64,000 nucleotides of DNA from Dactylorhiza incarnata (Eukaryota > Streptophyta > Magnoliopsida > Asparagales > Orchidaceae): assembly GCA_033032865.1 (NCBI GenBank), contig JAWHQI010000001.1, positions 434,001 to 498,000 of the forward strand. The letters run 5' to 3'. This document shows positions 1 to 11,541 of the stretch, piece by piece (the first letter of the stretch is position 1; every line of letters begins with the position of its first letter). Both the position numbers and the translations under genes were made by a program. A model generated the notes under the pieces. The model was not told where the DNA came from. It did not search any database and was given only the letters and a program-made list of their open reading frames with translations.

Positions 1-3000
1 CTCCTCAGGGTTGTTCCCTGTCACGATCATGTCGTCGACGTATAGCAGCACCAGCACGTGAAGACCTCCACTCTTGTTCATGAACATGCTGGAGTCTGAG
101 TCTGAGGCATCGTAGCCGCAGAACTGCAAGTACTCCGCAATCTTCCCATACCAGGCTCTCGGCGCCTGTTTCAACCCGTAGAAGGCCTTCTTCAGCTTGC
201 AGACATGATGTGGCTTAGACTTGGACACGTATCCAGGTGGTTGCACCATGAATATGTCCTTGTCTATCTCTCCGTACAGGAACGCATTCTTCACATCAAG
301 CTGCCACAGCTTCCAACCTCGGCACGCGGCCAGAGCGATGATCGTCCTCACCGACGTCATCTTTGCGACAGGACTAAATGTCTCCTCGTAGTCCTCTCCG
401 TAGGTTTGAGAGAAGCCTCGAGCGACAAGCCTCGCCTTGTACCGCTCCACTTCTCCATCAGCTCTCTTCTTAACCTTGTACACCCATTTGCAGGTGACAG
501 GTTTGATGCTCTCCACCATGGGAACCGGGTCCCATGTCTCATTCTTCTCTAGGGCCTCCATCTCCTCGATCATGGCCGCGTCCCACTCCTTGATGCCAGC
601 AGCATCCTCAAAGCAGGCAGGTTCCCTCTCATCGAGTGGTCCTGCGAAGAAGTAGGAAACCAAACTCACGAAGTTCCCCTCCTTATAGAGAGCAGGCGGA
701 ACGATGGTTCGCTTCGACCTCCTCAAGGCTTGGCCACTATCTACCACTCCGGTAGACTCCTCTGCTTGAGCTCCTCTCCGAGCTCCCCTCTGAACTCCTC
801 CTGAAGCGGTGCTCTCCCTGCTTCTTGAGTTCGTAGCTCCCCCTGAGCCAGAAGCTCCTCCTGAGCCAGATGCTCCTCCCGAGCCAGATGGCGATGGAGC
901 ACTTGGAGATAACTCCAACTCCACAGTAGGGTCCTCAGTGACCCACTCTTCTTCCCTGCTCGCTTCTCCACTCTCCGGCAGCTCCACTGAAGAGACTCCC
1001 TGGTATGAGACCAGTTCGTCAAACACTACGTCACGCGAGACGACGAACTTGTGGGTCTGCGGATCCATGCACTTCCACCTCTTCTTCCGTTCATCGTAGC
1101 CGACGAAGATACACTTACTCACTTTCGGCTCCAACTTGGTTTTCTGAGCGTCCGGGACGTGCACGAAGCAGGTAGAACCGAACACCTTCATGTGACCCAC
1201 ATTGGGCTTCTCCCCGAACATGAGCTGGTGTGGAGACACCATCCTGTTAGGACTCAGAGGTAGCCTGTTGATCACATGAGTAGCACACGCCATTCCCTCC
1301 GCCCATAAGGCCTTGGGAATGCTCTTGGCATGTAGCCAACTCCTGGTAGTCTCCACCAGATGGCGGATCTTCCTCTCTGCCACCCCATTCTGCTGCGGGG
1401 TGTGAGCGCAGGAGAGCTCCCGCCGAATGCCGAACCTCCTGCAAAAAGAAGCAAACTCATTGGAGGTAAACTCCCCTCCATTGTCGCTTCTCAGCTTCTT
1501 CACTCTGCGGTCCAGCCTCCCCTCCACAAGCTCCTTCCACTCGAGGAACTTGTTGAAGACTTCTGATTTCTCTCTCAGAAAGTACACTCACGTATAGCAG
1601 GTGTAGTCATCCACCAGAACCAGCGCATACTTATTGCCTCCATAAGTAAGGGTGGCGCACGACCCCATCACGTCAGCATGTACGCACTCAAGAGGTGCCT
1701 TACACCTGGTCTCCGACTTGTCAAATGGAAGTCGATGTGACTTTCCATATTGGCATCCGTCGCACACATGGCCGTCGTCGTAGGAAGAGAGATGAGGCAG
1801 ACCACTCACTAGGCCCTTTGCCGCCATCATCTTCAGCTTGTCCATCCCCACATGACCCAGCCTCTCCTGCCAGATCACAGCGCTGCCGTTTGTCTTCAGC
1901 TTGTCCACGTAGGCATTTGCAGACAGAACATACAAATCCTTCACCCTTCTCCCGGTGAGCGTGACGTCAGCATCTACAGACGATAGGTTCTTCAAGAACT
2001 TCACCTCCTTCGGTCCAAACAGCACGTGGTATCCAGCATCCAAGGTGTTAGCCACCGGGAAGAGGTTCTTCTTCATGCCAGGCACGTGATACACACTCTT
2101 CAGTGTCACTGACTTCTCTCTATTCCCAAGGGACACCTTCCCTTCTCGCTCCACGGGATGTACCGTATCATCCGCAGTGATGATAGCATCCGTTCCTTCA
2201 TACGCTTCCAAGGAGTCGAACTTGGACATATCTCCAGTGAGATGATGCCCGCAACCGGAATCCACTATCCAGTCGTTCTCGAGTTTGATGGAGGCTAAGA
2301 CATCGACTGACGTTGCCGTCATCTCTGCCAGGAAACAATTGTCCCCCCTCTCACCGCCCTGGTGACCTCCACCTCTTCCTCCACCTCTCTGGTGATCTCC
2401 CTCCTTGTTAGCAGCATGACCGGCCTTCAGATTAGACCGGCAGTCCTTTGCCATATGCCCATACTTCTTACAGGCAAAGCAAAGGGTTCTCCCCTTCTCA
2501 TCGCGCGCAGGGAGGAACTTCCCCCCATCTCCCTGAGAGGACGTTGAAGGTCCATCTCCAGAGTTCTTCTTTCTCTTGTTCCAGGATCTCCTCTTTCCTG
2601 AGAACAAGGCCTCGCCATCTCCTCCTGAGATGGATACTCCTGCCATCTGCTTCGCCAAGCTCTCCTGTGACGATAGCATGTTCTCTAGCTCCAGAAGGGA
2701 GGGCTGAGTAGCCCATCCTTGCACGGAAGTAACGAAGGGGACATACTCCCTCCTCAGGCCTCAGAGTATGTGTCGCTTCAACTTCGCCTCTGAGATTGGC
2801 TCTTCAGGATCCAAGGCCGAGATCTCCCCATATAGGTTCTTCACCTTCAGGAAGAAGGTGGATATCACCATCTCGCCTTGAGTCGACTTCGCCAACTCAT
2901 TCTCCAGGAATTGTAGCCGCACCACATTCTTCTTGTTGAATAACCCATCGAGGGCTATCCAGATCGCAGACGCTGACTTGCAACCTATGATGTGGTCGAA

Positions 3001-3243
3001 CAAGTCAGGTGATATGGCTCTCTTCAAGGTGAACTCCGTCTTGGCGTTGGTCTTCCTCCAAGCTCTCACATCTGGACCATTATCTCCGGCAGCTAAAACT
3101 TCCTCTTGCTCCCCACCACCAACAACCTCCCAGAGATCCTCTCCAAGAAGGTAGCTCTCCATACAAGACATCCACTTCTTGTAGTTGGTTTGAGTAAGCA
3201 GCTCAATGCCAAGTCCCCTAACATACCCTCATCCGCCGTCCAT
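1..3243 (-). pseudogene. Ty1/copia element A gag-pol polyprotein, three nonsense codons, runs off left edge
   Basis: One minus-strand frame runs from an ATG at 3243 to the left edge. In order it shows gag, a CCHC zinc knuckle (CFACKKYGHMAKDC, about 2440-2480), an aspartic protease motif (WIVDSGCGHH near 2250), an integrase zinc-binding and core region, a Gly/Ser/Ala-rich spacer near 840-890, and reverse transcriptase ending at YVDD (31-42). The order protease-integrase-RT is the copia order. Three TGA codons break it, at 3229-3231, 2761-2763 and 1588-1590. Context suggests ancestral Trp or Arg at each, so one transition explains each. I found no frameshift. RNase H and the 3' LTR would lie outside the window. 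The element is not autonomous as read. Confidence 0.9.
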
Positions 3244-3274
3244 TTTGGTTGCTTCGTCCTTGTTCCCACTATCC

Positions 3275-3285
3275 CTCTGATACCA
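3275..3285 (-). promoter_or_regulatory. Primer binding site of copia A (initiator-tRNA-Met type)
   Basis: On the minus strand this reads TGGTATCAGAG, the usual initiator tRNA-Met complement, directly abutting the LTR that begins at 3286. It fixes the element's orientation and the inner edge of its 5' LTR. Confidence 0.9.
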
Positions 3286-4107
3286 TGTGAAATATTTTGT
3301 AGTCGGAAGAACACGTCAAACAACAGGAGAATAAGGACATCAAACGATGAACACAAGTATTCACAATTAATAACTCTGGCAGCTAGTTACAAACAAACAC
3401 GGCTGAATACAAGTTGCATCCAACTTGATTCACAACAACCAATAGTAGGAAAGAATTTGGTCACGGACAAGGTCCGCTTCTCCTCTGGAGCACACCGCGC
3501 TGGTGATACTCGCTGCTCGCTACAGAAACTCTCTCCTCGCTACCGCCGGTGGTATCGCTAACGCCGGGCGTTAGCTCTGCTACTCGCACTCCAAGCTTCT
3601 CGCACGCTCGCCACGCGCCGCTTCCTTCAATACTCGCTAGCGCGAGGGCTATCATTAGCGTCGGGCGCTATCTCCCGAGTAGGTACTCGCACTCCCAGCT
3701 ACTCGCAAGCTCGCTGCTCGCCGCTTCGCCTCTTGTCGCTATCGCGCGTGCTAGCACTAGCGCCGGCGGTATCTCCACTACTCGCTACTCGCTCAAGGGA
3801 GCTGGCCGAACTTACTCCAAGTCCGATGCTCGCCTGCCGAACTTACTCCAAGTCCGATGCTCGCCTGGTGGCGCTCTGGTATCTCTAATTCGCTCAAAGT
3901 TGATGATACTCGCCAGATCCAGAATCGATACTCTTTAGAGGGGGGTACCCCTCTATTTATAGGCAAAACAAAGGGGGTGGCGAGTAGGAGCTAGCGCTGA
4001 CGCTAGCGCTAGCGCTGGCGCTAGCTCACTTCAATTCTAACAGAAAGCTCCACAAAACCTCTATTTCTTTAATTCATTATTTGTCTAAGACCAATGAAAT
4101 ATTTTCA
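3286..4107 (-). repeat. 5' LTR of copia A
   Basis: The LTR starts TGTGAAATATTTT next to the primer binding site. It most plausibly ends near 4107, where a matching inverted end (GAAATATTTTCA) is seen. It is rich in short repeats of GCTAGCGC and CTCGC type (about 3480-4025), including a cluster of GCTAGCGCT palindromes at 3990-4025. The partner LTR is outside the window, so neither the outer edge nor a target-site duplication could be checked. Confidence 0.75.
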
Positions 4108-4967
4108 ATTTACAAAACTAAAATTACATTTTTACCCTTCCCTCATACCAACTGATCGGCAATTACCTTTATATTGAAATTTAAGTGCTTTGCAATTAAC
4201 AATTATCAGTGTTTTTAACAAAATGTGAAAAAATGCATTGCCTTTAACAAAACAGTGCGAATAGCCAAAACTGCGGTGTCTTTAACAATTCCCTTTCTTA
4301 ATAAATTTTAAAATGAGACGAGCAGTCTTAACACGAGGAACTCCCGTGCTCATCACAATAGTACTCACGTCACTCACCTTCTCCATTGTGCAGCGACGGC
4401 GATGATGATATCAGGCGAGACTGGGGTCAGATCATCAACGTATGCTGCACACTGCAGAAGGCGAGCGACGCGAGTACTATCAAAGGCACATGATCCCGTC
4501 TCAGTTCTCGTAAACATATTACATCGAAGAAGAATACTAATTGTCATATTCTAAAAAAAATGTAGATATCTGATGCAAAACAATGCTTATGAAACTGGAA
4601 TCGACAAAAATGCATACATTAAAGTATTTTTAAATCTTTTATTTTTAGTTAAAACTTAAAACTGACGTTTGAATATTTTAGTTATTTTTTTAAATTGATC
4701 ACATACATTATTTTCTTAATGGAGCTGCATTCACGCAAAAATCCCTTCAAGGAGAAGAGCAACAGACACAGACCGAATTCTTGACAGAGTCTCAGGAGTT
4801 CCCACTCCTGCAATTCTTCTCCATCTCCCACCTCGATTCTACCGCCCGTCGCCGCTCCCATCTTCTTCTCCGGCGCTGGCGTCTCCTTTTCCATCAGATT
4901 CTGAGCTCTCTATAGCGCCAACTACTTTGACATCTGTCTGGAGGCAGGGGTTGGCCGGCGATAGGGG
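4108..4967 (+). promoter_or_regulatory. 5' flank and likely 5' UTR of the MACPF gene
   Basis: No coding region or repeat was recognised here. The first 570 bases are AT-rich. From about 4790 the plus strand turns pyrimidine-rich and C-rich, as in plant 5' UTRs, and leads to the ATG at 4968. No TATA box can be assigned with confidence. Copia A's LTR ends roughly 860 bp upstream of the start codon. Confidence 0.45.
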
Positions 4968-5222
4968 ATGGAGGGCGAGCAGAGGGAGCCACCCGAGCAT
5001 AGGGCGGTTCGCATGCTCGGTCTGGGGTTCGATCTCACATCCGATTTTCGCTTGAAGTATGTCAAGGGATACCCCGGCCGGCGGCTGGTGGTGCTCGACG
5101 AGGGAAACACGGACGATCTCGTCTTCCCTGGTGGATTAACAGTCTGCGGGGTATCTAGGGATATTGGATGTGATAAGGGCGATCGTATTCGATTTTGCTC
5201 AGATGTCCTTGAGTTTAATCAG
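4968..5222 (+). CDS. MACPF gene exon 1 (residues 1-85)
   Basis: The exon starts at ATG 4968 and encodes the N-terminal part with [20 protein letters not shown] and CDKGDRIRF. It ends ...FNQ at 5222, followed by GT at 5223-5224, so it leaves phase 0. The frame remains open for about 30 bases past the donor, which makes it look like a stand-alone 95-aa ORF. Confidence 0.93.
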
Positions 5223-8200
5223 GTTTCTTCCTATTCCCATTGTTATCATTCATGATCTGTCTTTCTGAGAGCGTCGAAACTCCGTGTATTTTGCGAATAG
5301 TTTTTGAATTTGAAGCGAATTGTTATGATTTTTAACATGAATTGCTTTTATAATTCGTTATTTGGTTTCTTTTGACAATGGCATTGGTGTGGCATCTTGT
5401 TCTTTGTTTCTATTTGATCAAGGATACTCTTCAAACATTGCACTGAATTAGCTCTAATTAGGACTACAGGTTGGGTGGACGTAGCAGGCTGCTATATAAA
5501 GATAGTTTAGTTAATTAGGTCTTGCCACCAACTGACACCCACTTATTAACGGTCACATATTTGTGCAGATATTATATATAGGCATTAGCATGTAAAACAA
5601 TTCTTAAGCAATAATTAAGTATCCTAGTATACTTTAGATAATTTGGTTAATTCTTACTCATTGTTGGAATAATGATTCGATCAAATTCATTAGAAGGAGA
5701 ACACCATACATATAGAGGACTACAATGCTAATAGCACACCAGGAGAAATAAACAGAAAAAATAAAACATTAAATATGCTAACACTCCCCCTCAAGTTGGG
5801 TGAGTGATGTTAATCATGCCCAACTTGTTCACGAACTGGCCAAATGAATTTCCACCCAATCCTTTGGTGAGAATGTCCGCGAGTTGCCCGTTGGAAGGCA
5901 CAAAGGGAGTACATATGATTCCTTTTTCAATCTTCTCCTTGATAAAGTGTATATCCACCTCGATGTGTTTTGTCCGGTCATGTTGAACAGGATTGTGTGC
6001 AATACTGATGGCTGACTTATTGTCACAATACAAACGGATAGGTCCGTCTTCCACTAGACCAAGGTCGCTCATTAAGTCCCGAAGCCATAAGCTTTCACAT
6101 ACTCCATGAGCCATAGCTCGGAACTCAGCCTCAGCACTAGATCGTGCCACAACCTGTTGTTTTTTGCTCCTCCAAGTAACAAGGTTGCCACCAACAAGAG
6201 AGCAATATCCAGAGGTGGATCGCCTATCATCCACTGACCCGGCCCAATCCGCATCAGTATAGACCTCAATCTTTAGGTTGGAACTCGGGGAAAACAGGAT
6301 TCCCCTTCCAGATGAAGATTTGAGGTACCTAAGAATTCTGAGAGCAGCATCCATGTGTCGGGTCTTTGGAGCATGCATGTACTGATTCACAAGACTCACC
6401 ACATAAGAGATATCCGGACGAGTATGAGACAGATAAATCAGCCTCCCCACTAACATTTGGAACCCCGAGATATCTTCAATCTCCACCCCATCATCACGCC
6501 CCAGCCGATGATTTGCCTCAATCGGAGTGTCAGCCGGTCTGCATCCGCTCATCCCCATCTTCTCAAGAAGATCTAACGTGTATTTCTGCTGAGAGAGAAA
6601 GACCCCCTGCTTAGATCTGGCAACTTCAATTCCCAAAAAATACTTGAGTTTTCCCAGGTCCTTGACCTCAAACTCTCTGGCAAGCTTCTGTTTCAGATTT
6701 TGAATTTCCTCATGATTATCACCAGTTATGACAATGTCGTCAACATACACAATGAGAATAGTAACTTTCCCACACCTATGTTTGATAAACAATGTATGGT
6801 CTGCGTTGCTCTGGGAATAGCCAAACGACACCATCGCCTTGTGGAACCGGCCAAACCATGCTCTTGGGGACTGCTTCAGTCTGTATAGAGCCCTCAACAA
6901 TCTACATACTTTTGCTGCAGCACCGGACGGAGTGAGACCCGGAGGAATAGACATATAGACCTCCTCCTCCAAGTCACCATGGAGGAAGGCATTCTTCACA
7001 TCAAGTTGCAGAAGGTCCCAATTTTTGCAAACAACAACAGATACCAATACCCTGATGGTATTCATCTTAGCAACCGGGGCAAACGTCTCCTGATAATCAA
7101 TGCCATGAGTTTGGGTATAACCCCTTGCAACCAACCTTGCCTTGCACCTCTCAACAATCCCTTGTGGGTTTTGCTTCACCGAGAACACCCACTTGCACCC
7201 AACCGGTTTTTTCCCATGGGGAAGAGGGACAAGATCCCATGTATGGTTCTTCTCCAGAGCCTTTATTTCCTCAACCATTGCCTCTCGCCACATAGGAACC
7301 TCAAGAGCCTGTTGCCATGACATAGGTATGGAAGCAGTAGCAAGAGAGGAGATAAAAGCCTTGTAGGAGGTAGACAAAGAGTCATAAGATACATAATTAG
7401 CTAGAGGATGGCGGGTACAAGACCGGATACCTTTTCGGAGGGCAATCGGGAGATCAGAAGGCGAAGGCCCTCAGTCAGGATCCACTGACTGTTCTGGTAA
7501 TATAGCAGAGTCACGTGTGTTTATCCCCTTTATACGCCGAGTATATACCTGCAAGGTCGGGGGTGAAGGAGGCGGCGTAGAAGAAGGTGGAGATATCGGG
7601 AGGGAGGCCACCTCCACTGGAATAGGACTCACTTCCACGGGTAGAGTCTCCCCCTGAAGTGAGGGATAAGGCGGAGGTATGGGCAACGAAAGAGAGGGAA
7701 CACCCGAGGGTGTAGAAGCCGACAGAGGGTAATAGGACTCAGATTCACGGAAGGTGACATCCATGCTGACAAACACCTTCTTGGTCGGAGGGTGAAAACA
7801 CTTGTACCCCTTTTGCGTAGGAGAGTAACCAATAAAGACGCACTTGAGGGCACGAGGATCAAGTTTGGAGGGACGAGGATGATGGATGTGAACAAAGTAA
7901 ACACACCCAAACACCTTGGGAGGAAGGCGAGTAGGAGGCACACAAAGCGTATCCAGAGGGGTACGGTTCCCGAGGATACGTATGGGCATACGATTGATGA
8001 GGTACGCAGTAGTGAGGACGACATCTCCCCAATAAAATTTTGGAAGATGCATGGTGGACAAAGGACAACGAGCAACCTCCAACAGATGGCGGTTTTTCTG
8101 CTCAGCAACGCCATTCTGAGCTGGGGAATATGCACAGGTGGTCTGATGTATGATGCCATGATCAGCAAGGTAGCGTTCAAACTGTGAATCAACATATTCA

Positions 8201-11200
8201 CGGCCATTGTCACTGCGACGGATTTGAATTTTGGACTGAAATTGGGTAGAGATCATGGCATGGAATTGTCGAAAGACAGAGAACACATCACTTTTGTGAC
8301 GAAGCAAATATAACCATGTAGTACGGGAGAAACAATCAATAAATGTAACAAACCACGTACAACCAGAAATAGAAGGGTGCAAGCATGGACCCCATATATC
8401 AGTATGAATAACAACAAATGGACTAGAACTAGGCAACGAGGCATGCTTAAATGAAGTACGATGATGTTTGTTGACACTACAGACATCACACACAAAAGAC
8501 TCAAAAATAGCAGTAGACAGTGCTGGAAATAACAACTTCATAACAGAAAGAGAGGGGTGTCCCAGGCGACAGTGCCAGGAGTACAACGGATGAACAGTGC
8601 TGGAATGAAGAGCAAGAGCAGGTGGAGCAACGCCAGAGTCAAGCACATAGAGACCATTCACCATACTACCAGAGCCAATCACCTTCCCCGTCGTCAGGTC
8701 CTGAAACACACAAGAAGACGGAAAAAAGGTCACAGAGCAGTGCATGGAGTTTGTCAAATGACTAACTGAAAGTAGATTACGAGTAAAAGCAGGCACGTGA
8801 AGAGCAGAGGACAATATGAGAGATGAGCAGGGGATGGTACCCTTGCCAGCAATGGAGGAGAGGGAACCATCAGCAATGCTCACCTTATCACGCCCAGAAA
8901 GCGGAGTATAGGAAACAAAACATGTAGAGGACCCGGTCATATGATCCGTGGCCCCAGAGTCAATCACCCAGTGGGTGGAAGGAGAAGAAACAGCAGAATG
9001 GGCACCTGGCAGTCCTGTATGAGCGTAGGAGGAAGAGGCAGAAGACTCCGTAGAAAGACCATGCATCAAGCGTCGAAGAGCTTGCATCTCATCCGCAGTA
9101 AAACCAACAGGGGTGGCAGAGGCATCAGGACCAGAGTAGCCAGGAGAAATATCGGCAGTAGCATCAGTAAGATGGGCCGCACGCGGAGCAACATGACGGC
9201 CCGAGGAGCGACCAGGACCACGACCTCCCCGAGGTGGAGCACCCCCTCTTGGGGTAGGGAACCCATGAAGCCTAAAGCAGGTATCCCGAGTGTGACGGCT
9301 CTTGCACAATAATCACATAGGAGATGATCCTTATCAGAATTCCTCAGCTTGGGATCGCGGGATGGACGAGTACCAAGAAGAGAGGGAATGGTAGCAGCCA
9401 GAGCAGAATTCTCTGGCACAGGATCAGGGAGAAGGGTCAGACGGCGATCGAACTCCTGCTGCACGATGTTGTAGACTTCAGAAAGAGAAGGGATCTGTGG
9501 TCGCCCGAGAATCTGAACACTGATCTGATCGAAGTCACGATGCAATCCATGAAGAAACTCAAATATGCGATTGCGGTCATCCCTGGCCCGAACCATCGCC
9601 TCATCAGTAGGACTAACAAAGACAAGAGGATCAAAATGATCATACTCTTGATAAAGCTGTGTGAACTCCAAGTAGTACGCTGAAGGAGAACGGTCACCCT
9701 GCCGGAGTAAGCTGATCCGACGGCGCAAATGAAATATCTGAGCAGCATTGCCGCGGCGAGAGTAGGTAGACTCCGCACGACGCCAAATATCAGCAGCATT
9801 GTCGAGAAAGAGATAGTTGCGAGCAATGGACTCTTGCATCGAGTTGGTGAGCCAAGACATGACCAAGGAGTTCTCGGACTCCCACTGCGGCCACTCAGGA
9901 GAAGTCCTATCCGGTTCCGTCATATGGCCGGAGACATAGCCAAAGAGGCGCCGACTCTTGAGCGCCAGGGTAATAGAGCGGGACCATGAGAGGTAGTTGG
10001 ATTCATCAAGCCGGATAGTAGTGATCTGCGAGGTATTGTGATCCGTGGTTCTACCGAGTAGTGATCTGCGAGGTATTGTGATCCGTGGTTCCACGGTAGA
10101 AGACCGACGAAGGAGGACCACCAGAAAGAGGAGCCAGAGTATCACCGGTGGAGAGGGAAGCCGGAGTAACACCGGTGGAGAGAGAGGGAGAAGCCGCTCC
10201 GCTAGACCCCATGACTCAGAAAAAAAATCTGAGAAGAAGAGCAAACCGGAATAGAAATCCGGATAAGGAGAAAGCCCAAGAAATTAGGGCGTCAAGAGAC
10301 AAGGAGATCCATCCATCCAAATAGCACGAGGGCAGGTGGCGCCGGAAAACATCTCAGGAGCAATACTCCGGCGCCATTAGAAGAGAGCGGAGGAAGAGGA
10401 GGCGCTGACGGGGTTGCTGCTGGGAGCGGAGACGTGGATCGGGAGTGCTGGCGGAGCGGAGACGCTGAGGTGGAGCGCTGGCGGGATTGCTGTCGGGAGT
10501 GTTGACGCCGAGCGGGAGTTCTGGCGCGATCGCTGTCGGAAGAGAAGACGCGGGCGTCCGACGGGAGGCTAGCGAGCGTGAAGACGAGCGAGCGAGCGAA
10601 CAGCGGAAGAGACGGGAGGATTAGGTCACGGGAAGCTCTGATACCATGTTGGAATAATGATTCGATCAAATTCATTAGAAGGAGAACACCATACATATAG
10701 AGGACTACAATGCTAATAGCACACCAGGAGAAATAAACAGAAAAATAAAACATTAAATATGCTAACACTCATCAAACCGGATCTGTTCTCGGTAAGAATC
10801 GACCTTACTATTCATCCACCAATCCGTTCACTGTCGCCGCCCACCCGCTCCATCTCTGGAAAGGAACCTGTAGCAGTTCAACCTATTACACTGGTGCTCT
10901 CATTGAGAAATTACAGGCTCTATCACCCGACATCAAGATAAGGCCCTTTCCCTGCAAGAACTCAAAGATGAAATATGGCAAGAATTCGATCGATGGCACT
11001 TGTTGGCTCAATCTCATAGTGACGCCCCCAGAGAGGAAATCGGCATCGTATAGACAGCCTTCAAAGATTTTCAGATTGCTTTTCATCCACAAAACAGACA
11101 TCTCATCATCAGTTCGATACACTTACACAGAAATTAGATCTGATTATGCATAATTTACTGGCAAAGGATCAAGAAGGAAGCCAACCCGGTGCCCTGCTCA

Positions 11201-11506
11201 GCTTGCATTGCCCATCACATCATCTACCTCACCGCAGGGTGTCCTCGGGACGACTTCAAGGCCTTCTTATCCATCACCAGTAACATTTGCGGTATCAGAC
11301 ATTCACAAAGGCATGTGACCTGCGATTCAATTTAAAGAACATTATCCACCAAGCTAGTAAGAAGGACCCTCCCAGCCACAACTTTTTGCTCCACTCTTGA
11401 TCATGATCTCTCAATTTTTTTCTACCAAATTATGGTCATCAACAACTACAAACACACAAACACTACAGACACACAGACGCACAGACATACATACACAAAC
11501 ACACAG

Positions 11507-11541
<35 letters not shown>

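Larger units (their letters stand above)
5662..10767 (-). mobile_element. Complete copia element B (short-LTR, Ale/Retrofit-like), 5-bp target duplication CTCAT
   Basis: Two 121-122-bp LTRs, identical except for one A in a homopolymer, flank a minus-strand gag-pol. CTCAT occurs at 5657-5661 and 10768-10772. A polypurine tract (AGGGGGAG on the minus strand) lies beside the 3' LTR, and an initiator-tRNA-Met primer site lies beside the 5' LTR. B sits inside gypsy E's left LTR; E's right LTR shows the empty site. Near-identical LTRs point to recent insertion. Assignment to the Ale/Retrofit group rests on LTR size and polyprotein style. Confidence 0.95.

Noticed and set aside
4682..4894. 70-codon minus-strand ORF upstream of the MACPF gene
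   Set aside because: Shadow of the pyrimidine-rich 5' UTR; no homology seen.
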